This document shows positions 58,930 through 64,000 of a stretch of DNA of 64,000 nucleotides, one piece after another (position 1 is the stretch's first letter; the number at the start of each line of letters is the position of its first letter). Below the pieces are notes generated by a model. It searched no databases. It was given only the letters and a program-made list of their open reading frames with translations, and had not been told where the DNA came from. The stretch comes from Arthrobacter sp. PM3 (GTDB lineage Bacteria; Actinomycetota; Actinomycetes; Actinomycetales; Micrococcaceae), in contig NZ_CP022314.1 of assembly GCF_003352915.1 (NCBI RefSeq), forward strand, positions 124,001 to 188,000, in the 5' to 3' direction. The position numbers and the translations under genes were made by a program.

Positions 58930-60129
58930 ATGAGCAACGAGGCTGGCCTTTCCGATCTTTCCGATGTTTCCGACGTCCTGGCGATTGATTCGCTCCTGAG
59001 CGCCGCGGAGCTGGCCGTGCGGGAGCGCGTCCGCGACTTCACGAACCAGCGGATCCGTCCGGAGATCGCCGCCTGGTACGACGACGCCGTGTTCCCCCTG
59101 GACCTTGCCCCGGAACTGGGCGAACTCGGCGTGCTCGGCATGCACCTGGAGGGCTACGGCTGCCCCGGCCGGTCCGCCGTCGAATACGGCCTGGCCGCTA
59201 TGGAACTCGAGGCCGGCGATTCCGGTATCCGCACGTTTGTCTCCGTGCAGGGCTCCCTCGCCATGACGGCCATCCACAAATGGGGCTCCGAGGACCAGAA
59301 GCAGGAGTGGCTCCCCCGGATGGCCGCCGGGGAGCTGATCGGCGCGTTTGCCCTGACGGAGCCCACGGCCGGTTCCGACCCGGCGTCGATGAAGACCGTT
59401 GCCCGCCGCGACGGCACGGGCGAGGACGCCGGCTGGGTCCTGGACGGCGCCAAGCGCTGGATCGGGCTCGCGTCCGTGGCCGACGTGCTGGTGGTGTGGG
59501 CCATGACGGACGACGGCGTGCGCGGCTTCCTGGTCCCCCGCGGCACGCCGGGGGTTACCGCGACGCCGATCGGGCAGAAGCTCTCCATGCGCGCGTCGAT
59601 CCAGTGCGACATCGCGTTCGACGCCGTCCGGCTGGGCCCGGAGGCGCTGCTGCCGGCGGCGCGGGGGCTGCGCGGGCCGTTCTCCTGCCTCAACGAGGCC
59701 CGGTACGGCATCGCGTGGGGCGCGATGGGCGCCGCCCGGGATTCCTACGAGGCGGCCCTGGCCTATGCCGGGGAGCGGCTGCAGTTCGGCAAGCCGCTGG
59801 CCGGCTACCAGCTGACGCAGGAGAAACTCGTGAACATGCTCGTGGAAATCCAGAAAGGCACCCTGCTGGCCCTGCACCTGGGCCGGCTCAAGGACGCCGG
59901 GCGGCTGCGGCCGGAGCAGATCTCGCTCGCCAAGCTCAACAATGTGCGCGAGGCCCTCACCGTGGCCCGGGAGGCCCGCACGATCCTGGGCGGCAACGGC
60001 ATCACGCTGGACTACTCCCCGCTGCGGCACGCCGCCAACCTTGAATCCGTCCGCACCTACGAGGGCACCGACGAGGTCCACACCCTGGTCCTGGGCCAGC
60101 ACATCACGGGCTTGCCCGCGTTCCGGTAG
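58930..60129 (+). CDS. acyl-CoA dehydrogenase (glutaryl-CoA dehydrogenase-like)
   Basis: A 399-residue flavoenzyme. FALTEPTAGSDPASM and WIGLASVADVLVVWAM form the FAD-binding middle domain. ARYGIAWGAMGAARDSYEAA and the catalytic glutamate in TYEGTDEVH near the C-terminus fit the glutaryl-CoA / isovaleryl branch. It oxidises an acyl-CoA in fatty or amino acid breakdown. The 3' end overlaps the opposing SDR gene by 73 bp. Confidence 0.92.
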   Translation: MSNEAGLSDLSDVSDVLAIDSLLSAAELAVRERVRDFTNQRIRPEIAAWYDDAVFPLDLAPELGELGVLGMHLEGYGCPGRSAVEYGLAAMELEAGDSGIRTFVSVQGSLAMTAIHKWGSEDQKQEWLPRMAAGELIGAFALTEPTAGSDPASMKTVARRDGTGEDAGWVLDGAKRWIGLASVADVLVVWAMTDDGVRGFLVPRGTPGVTATPIGQKLSMRASIQCDIAFDAVRLGPEALLPAARGLRGPFSCLNEARYGIAWGAMGAARDSYEAALAYAGERLQFGKPLAGYQLTQEKLVNMLVEIQKGTLLALHLGRLKDAGRLRPEQISLAKLNNVREALTVAREARTILGGNGITLDYSPLRHAANLESVRTYEGTDEVHTLVLGQHITGLPAFR

Positions 60130-60908
60130 CCGCGAGGGCCCGGACGTCGGGCGGAGAAGCCGCCGTCGGCCTTGACCAGCTGCCCGGACATCCAGCGGCC
60201 CTCGGGCGAGAGCAGGAACGCCACCGTGCCGGCCACGTCCGCAGGGGTGCCCAGCCGGCCGCCGGGCTGCCGGGCGGCCAGTTCGCCGCGGAGCGCGTCA
60301 TCCATCCAGCCGGTGTCCACCGGCCCCGGGTTGAGGACGTTGGCGCTGATCCCCAGCGGTCCGAGCTCCCGGGCCGCCGCAATCACGATCCGGTCCAGCG
60401 CGCCCTTGGACGCCCCGTAGGGCAGGTTGAAGGCGGTGTGGTCGCTGGTCAGCGCCACGACCGCCCCGCCGTCGGGACCGGCCTGCCGGGCGAAGGCCGC
60501 AATCAGCTGCCAGCTGGCCCGGGTGTTGACTGCGAAGTGCCGGTCAAAGCTCGCCAGGGAGGTGTCCAGGATGCCGGAGTCCACGGATTCGGCGTGGCTG
60601 AGCACCAGTCCGTGCAGGGTGCCGGCTTCCTCCGCCGCCGCGGCCATCAGCCGCTCCGCGGCCTCGGGGTCTTCAAAGTCCGCCGGCAGGACCACGACGG
60701 CGGCGCCGGTCGCCTGCAGTTCGGCGGTGAGGCGTTCGACGTCGTCCGGCTGGACGCCCCACGGCATCCGGGCGTCGTAGTCCTGCCAGCAGCTCAGGAC
60801 GAGGTCCCAGCCGTCCGCGGCGAGCCGGCGGGCGATGCCGGCGCCGATTCCGGCGAGCCGGCCGACGCCGGTCACGAGGGCGGTCTTGCGGGGTGTCGGG
60901 GAACTCAT
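60057..60908 (-). CDS. short-chain dehydrogenase/reductase with unusual C-terminal tail
   Basis: A 283-residue SDR. TALVTGVGRLAGIGAGIARR is the cofactor loop, NTRASWQLIAAFARQ and YGASKGALDRIV hold the active-site Asn, Tyr and Lys. The family normally ends near GQLVKADGGFS. Here ~30 more residues (ARRPGPRGYRNAGK...) are encoded antisense to the end of the acyl-CoA dehydrogenase gene, apparently because the ancestral stop was lost. It may reduce an acyl or sugar carbonyl; the substrate is unknown. Confidence 0.88.
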   Translation of the reverse strand: MSSPTPRKTALVTGVGRLAGIGAGIARRLAADGWDLVLSCWQDYDARMPWGVQPDDVERLTAELQATGAAVVVLPADFEDPEAAERLMAAAAEEAGTLHGLVLSHAESVDSGILDTSLASFDRHFAVNTRASWQLIAAFARQAGPDGGAVVALTSDHTAFNLPYGASKGALDRIVIAAARELGPLGISANVLNPGPVDTGWMDDALRGELAARQPGGRLGTPADVAGTVAFLLSPEGRWMSGQLVKADGGFSARRPGPRGYRNAGKPVMCWPRTRVWTSSVPS

Positions 60909-60953
60909 GCCGAACAGCCTAGCCGCGTCGCCGGGAGCAACCGCTCATGAGCG

Positions 60954-62303
60954 TCAGGCGGGGGTCCGGACGCCCCGTTCGGCCGCAGGGACGGCGGCGA
61001 GGTCGAGATCCGGTGCCAGCGCGTCCCGGCGCAGCGCCACGAACCAGCACGCCAGGAGGGCGACGGCGCAGAACACCCCGGCGCTGGATGCCATGATCCA
61101 CAGGCCCGGCGTCTGGATGTCGAGGTTGGCCGCGCCGAGGGCCTTGCCGATGGTCTTGGGTGAGAACAGGAACACCAGGATCGAGAGGCCCAGCACCCCG
61201 CCCATGGTCCAGCGCATCGCGGCGTAGCGGCGCGGGGTTTCCCGCAGGGTCCAGGCGAAGGCCGGGAAGACCGCCGCGACCCACACCCAGTGGTGGGACC
61301 ACGAAACCGGGCTGATCAGCAGCATGGTCAGTGCCGTCGCCGAGACGGCGACGACCCGCGCGCCCTGGTCGCTGGCAGCCTTGATCACGCCCGCGCCCAG
61401 CGCCACCACGGCCAGGCTCAGGACCAGCCACGGCACGGTCACGGTCGCCTCCGGGACGCCGAAGTGCAGCAGCGCGCCCTTGAGGGACAGATTGTCCACG
61501 TAGCCCGCCCCGCCCACCCGGGAGGTGTCCTGCAGCATCTGGAACCAGAACTGCAGGGATTCGGCGGGGCGCAGCACCCAGCCCAGCAGCACGGTCGCGG
61601 TGAAGCCGGCGGCCATGTTAAGCAGACCCCGCCAGTCCTTGCGGACCAGGTAGTACAGCCCGAACACCAGCGGCGTCAGCTTGATGCCGGCGGCGACGCC
61701 GACCAGCAGGCCGCTGCCGGGAACGCCGCGGGTCCAGCGCGGATTGCGGGAGAGCAGGTCGGCGGCCATCAGCCCCATGAGGAGGACGTTGATCTGGCCG
61801 AACACCAGGGTTTCGCGCCACGGGCCGAGGTTGAGTACCGCCAGGACCAGCACCGCGGCGGCCCAGCAGTTGCCCGGCGACCGGAACGTGGCCCGCCAGT
61901 TGCTCTTGGCGTTCCAGTAACGGACGGTGCGGACGGCGGCCAGGATCGCCACGGCGGCGCCGGCGGCGTTGAACAGGGTCAGCGCGGCCGCCTGGGGCAG
62001 CCGGGCCAGGAAGCTGAAGACCACGGCGGCGAACGGCGGATAGGTGAACTTCAGCGCCGGCCCGCCGGCCCAGTCCACGTTGCCGGCGTACAGGTCCGAC
62101 GGCGCCGCGCCGGCGTCGTTGAGGATCTTCCCGCCGTACCAGTAGACGCTGAAATCCAAGCCCTCTTTGGCCCAGGCGCCGAGCGAGACCCAGATGAACC
62201 AGCCGGCCGCGGCGATCGCCAGGGCGGCGGAAAACCAGAGCAGCTTCGCGGGCAGGTTGCCGGTGGACGGCACGGGGCTCACCTTGGAATCGGGCACTGA
62301 CAT
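60954..62303 (-). CDS. GT87-type polyprenol-phosphate-mannose-dependent glycosyltransferase
   Basis: A 449-residue integral membrane protein with about 10 membrane segments. LDFSVYWYGGKILNDAGAAP with its acidic residue in the first loop is the GT-C/GT87 signature. FTYPPFAAVVFSFLARLPQA and ISPVSWSHHWVWVAAVF are further family blocks. Actinobacterial relatives add mannose or arabinose to phosphatidylinositol mannosides and lipoglycans outside the membrane. The ATG at 62303 has GGGGG six bases upstream and is preferred to one at 62315. Confidence 0.88.
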   Translation of the reverse strand: MSVPDSKVSPVPSTGNLPAKLLWFSAALAIAAAGWFIWVSLGAWAKEGLDFSVYWYGGKILNDAGAAPSDLYAGNVDWAGGPALKFTYPPFAAVVFSFLARLPQAAALTLFNAAGAAVAILAAVRTVRYWNAKSNWRATFRSPGNCWAAAVLVLAVLNLGPWRETLVFGQINVLLMGLMAADLLSRNPRWTRGVPGSGLLVGVAAGIKLTPLVFGLYYLVRKDWRGLLNMAAGFTATVLLGWVLRPAESLQFWFQMLQDTSRVGGAGYVDNLSLKGALLHFGVPEATVTVPWLVLSLAVVALGAGVIKAASDQGARVVAVSATALTMLLISPVSWSHHWVWVAAVFPAFAWTLRETPRRYAAMRWTMGGVLGLSILVFLFSPKTIGKALGAANLDIQTPGLWIMASSAGVFCAVALLACWFVALRRDALAPDLDLAAVPAAERGVRTPA

Positions 62304-62404
62304 GATTTCCCCCATCGGGCTGCTGGTATAGACGCTGGCCGAATGGTCGGTTCCGTCCGGGCGGCCGAAACGCGCCCTCGCTGTCGGCCCAGTCTACAGA
62401 ACAG

Positions 62405-63760
62405 CTACGCCGGCACCGGGGCCGCCTCAGCCGCCCGGGCGTCCTTGCAGATGGTGGCGCTGATGACGGCGGCGATTGTGCACATCGCGGCGGCGGCGAA
62501 CCAGGCGTACGTGTACTGGCCGGTGGCGTCGCGGATTGCGCCGGCGGCCAGGGCCGCCGCGGCCGCGCCGAGCTGGTGGGCCGCGAACACCCAGCCGAAC
62601 ACGACACTGCCGTCGGCGCCGAACACCTGGCGGCAGATCGCGGCGGTCGGCGGCACGGTGGCCACCCAGTCCAGACCGTAGATCACCACGAACACGATCA
62701 TGCTGGGGTGGACCGTGGAGCTGAGCAGCAGCGGCAGCACCAGCAGCCCGATCCCGCGGAACTGGTAGTACACGGCCAGCAGGATCCGGGGGTTGTACCG
62801 GTCCGTCAGCCACCCGGAGGCGATGGTTCCGACGATGTCGAAAAGGCCGACGACGGCGAGCAGACCCGCCGCGGTGGTCTCGGGCATGCCGTGGTCATGG
62901 GCGGAGGGGATGAAGTGGGTGCCGATCAGCCCGTTGGTGGTGGCACCGCAGATCGCGAACCCGGCCACGAGGGCCCAGAAGGTCCGGACCCTGCTGGCGC
63001 GCCTGAGGACCTGCAAAGCGCGGACCGCGGCGTTGCGGCGCGGTTCCGCAGCGGCCGGAGCCGGCGCCGTATCCGGAGCCGGCGGCGCCGCGCCGTCCTC
63101 GGTCTCCCCGGCCGCGGGTGCCTCGGCCCCGTACGGCAGCACCCCGACGTCGGCCGGTGAGTTCTTCAGGAATTTCAGCACGAGCGGCACCACGGCGAGC
63201 GCACCGGCGGCGATCAGCAGCGAGGCCTGCCGCCAGCCCGGGTCCTGGGCCAGGAGCGCGATGAAGGGCAGGAAAAGCAGCTGCCCGGCGGCGCTGCCGG
63301 CGGTGAGGATCCCGATCACCAGGCCGCGTCTCTTGACGAACCAGGTGTTGGCGATCGTGGCGGCGAAGACCAGGGCCATGGACCCGGTGCCGAGCCCGAT
63401 CAGCAGCCCCCACGTCAGCAGGATCTGCCAGGACTGGTTCACAAGGACCGTCAGCGCGCTGCCGGCACCGATCAGCACGAGGGCCACGGCCGTGACGGCG
63501 CGGATGCCGAAACGCTCCATCAGGGCCGCCGCGAACGGCGCCGTGAGCCCGAACAGAACCAGGTTGATGCTGACCGCGGCGGACAGCACGGTGGTGGACC
63601 AGCCGAACTCGTTCTGCAGCGGCACCATGAGCACACCCGGCGCCGCGCGGAACCCCGCGGCGCCGACGAGGGCCAGGAAGGCGACGGCGGCGACGGTCCA
63701 CGCCGGGTGGATCCGGCGGCGGACCGGAGAGGGGGCCAGAGTGGTTTCGGGGGCGCTCAT
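62405..63760 (-). CDS. MFS transporter (OFA/MCT-like)
   Basis: A 451-residue protein with 12 membrane segments and a long acidic/Ala-Pro-rich central loop (EAPAAGETEDGAAPPAPDTA). VPLQNEFGWSTTVLSAAVSI and LLIGLGTGSMALVFAATIAN resemble the oxalate/formate and monocarboxylate branches. The substrate is unknown. The ATG overlaps the stop of the preceding gene (ATGA), so the two are coupled. Confidence 0.85.
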   Translation of the reverse strand: MSAPETTLAPSPVRRRIHPAWTVAAVAFLALVGAAGFRAAPGVLMVPLQNEFGWSTTVLSAAVSINLVLFGLTAPFAAALMERFGIRAVTAVALVLIGAGSALTVLVNQSWQILLTWGLLIGLGTGSMALVFAATIANTWFVKRRGLVIGILTAGSAAGQLLFLPFIALLAQDPGWRQASLLIAAGALAVVPLVLKFLKNSPADVGVLPYGAEAPAAGETEDGAAPPAPDTAPAPAAAEPRRNAAVRALQVLRRASRVRTFWALVAGFAICGATTNGLIGTHFIPSAHDHGMPETTAAGLLAVVGLFDIVGTIASGWLTDRYNPRILLAVYYQFRGIGLLVLPLLLSSTVHPSMIVFVVIYGLDWVATVPPTAAICRQVFGADGSVVFGWVFAAHQLGAAAAALAAGAIRDATGQYTYAWFAAAAMCTIAAVISATICKDARAAEAAPVPA

Positions 63761-64000
63761 GCGGCGGTTCCGTTCTCGGGATGGGCCGGGTCGGGGCTGT
63801 GCCGGCCGGCCGAGGCCAGCGGGACGGGGTCCGGGGTGCGGGTGAGGCTGTGCCAGCTGGTGTTTCCGGCGCTCAGCCGTTCCCCGCAGGCCGTGCAGGT
63901 GTCCGCGGACGAGGTCCGCTGCCCGCAGCCGCTGTGGATCACGAACATGTGCGCCTGGGCGGACGGGGCCGGGAGGTGCTTCTCGGACCAGATCACCACC
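63757..64000 (-). CDS. C-terminus of an unrecognised zinc-ribbon-like protein (cut by window edge)
   Basis: The frame is open to the end of the window. The visible ~80 residues include HMFVIHSGCGQRTSSADTCT then ACGERLSAGNTSWHSL, with three closely spaced cysteines and histidines that could bind zinc. A Pro-rich tail follows. I do not recognise the family. It overlaps the MFS gene by 4 bp. Confidence 0.55.
   Translation of the reverse strand, partial: VVIWSEKHLPAPSAQAHMFVIHSGCGQRTSSADTCTACGERLSAGNTSWHSLTRTPDPVPLASAGRHSPDPAHPENGTAA

Overview
The window is high-GC DNA typical of the actinobacterial family Micrococcaceae (Arthrobacter / Pseudarthrobacter type). Supporting signs are frequent GTG and TTG starts, a mycothiol synthase, a GlnR-like regulator, an alanine-rich L10, a NusG with a long acidic N-terminus and PspC-domain signalling proteins. 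No species can be fixed from the sequence alone. Most of the window is ordinary chromosome. The one clearly accessory stretch is about 9.0-12.8 kb.

Layout. 1-16.9 kb, minus strand: a stretched-out translation/transcription cluster, read as tRNA-Trp, secE, nusG, rplK, rplA, then (after an interruption) rplJ, rplL, then (after a second interruption) rpoB, which runs off the left edge. The rplL-rpoB gap holds a thiolase, a YbaK-type deacylase and a secreted CpdB-type nucleotidase. The rplA-rplJ gap holds two paralogous double-GNAT acetyltransferases with a 3.7-kb element between them. That element has 30-bp inverted ends (25/30 identical). It carries the stump of a TniB-like transposition ATPase, a broken PIN-domain gene, a 4-oxalocrotonate tautomerase, a MerR regulator and two flavin-reductase-family genes behind a MerR-type long-spacer promoter.

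17-33 kb: a PLP aminotransferase; a PspC-containing histidine kinase / NarL-type regulator pair divergent from a LiaF-like PspC operon; phosphofructokinase; a PadR-controlled drug exporter; YgfZ with an ankyrin protein; a nitrobindin-like protein; a GlnR-like regulator and mycothiol synthase mshD. 33-45 kb: ppk1 with a Nudix/histidine-phosphatase fusion, thyA-folA, asd, an AlkZ-like protein, murB, an MFS transporter and two MaoC-type dehydratases.

45-64 kb: an ArsR-SulP operon, a DUF2797-like protein, a CitE-like lyase, an alpha-glucosidase / aldo-keto reductase operon divergent from a ROK regulator, a second-type YidC insertase, tRNA-Met and tRNA-Thr, a DEAD-box helicase with a structured leader, a MOSC protein, an acyl-CoA dehydrogenase whose 3' end overlaps an opposing SDR gene, a GT87-type membrane glycosyltransferase and an MFS transporter. 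The right edge cuts an unrecognised zinc-ribbon-like gene.

Non-coding features: an L10-leader RNA with an attenuator-like hairpin before rplJ; candidate promoters and operators for rpoB, tRNA-Trp, mshD, ROK, ArsR and MerR; several unusually long perfect hairpins at gene ends; and three sets of short tandem repeats (20, 32 and 19 bp) in intergenic DNA. Sites were found by eye, so promoter and operator calls are weaker than gene calls.
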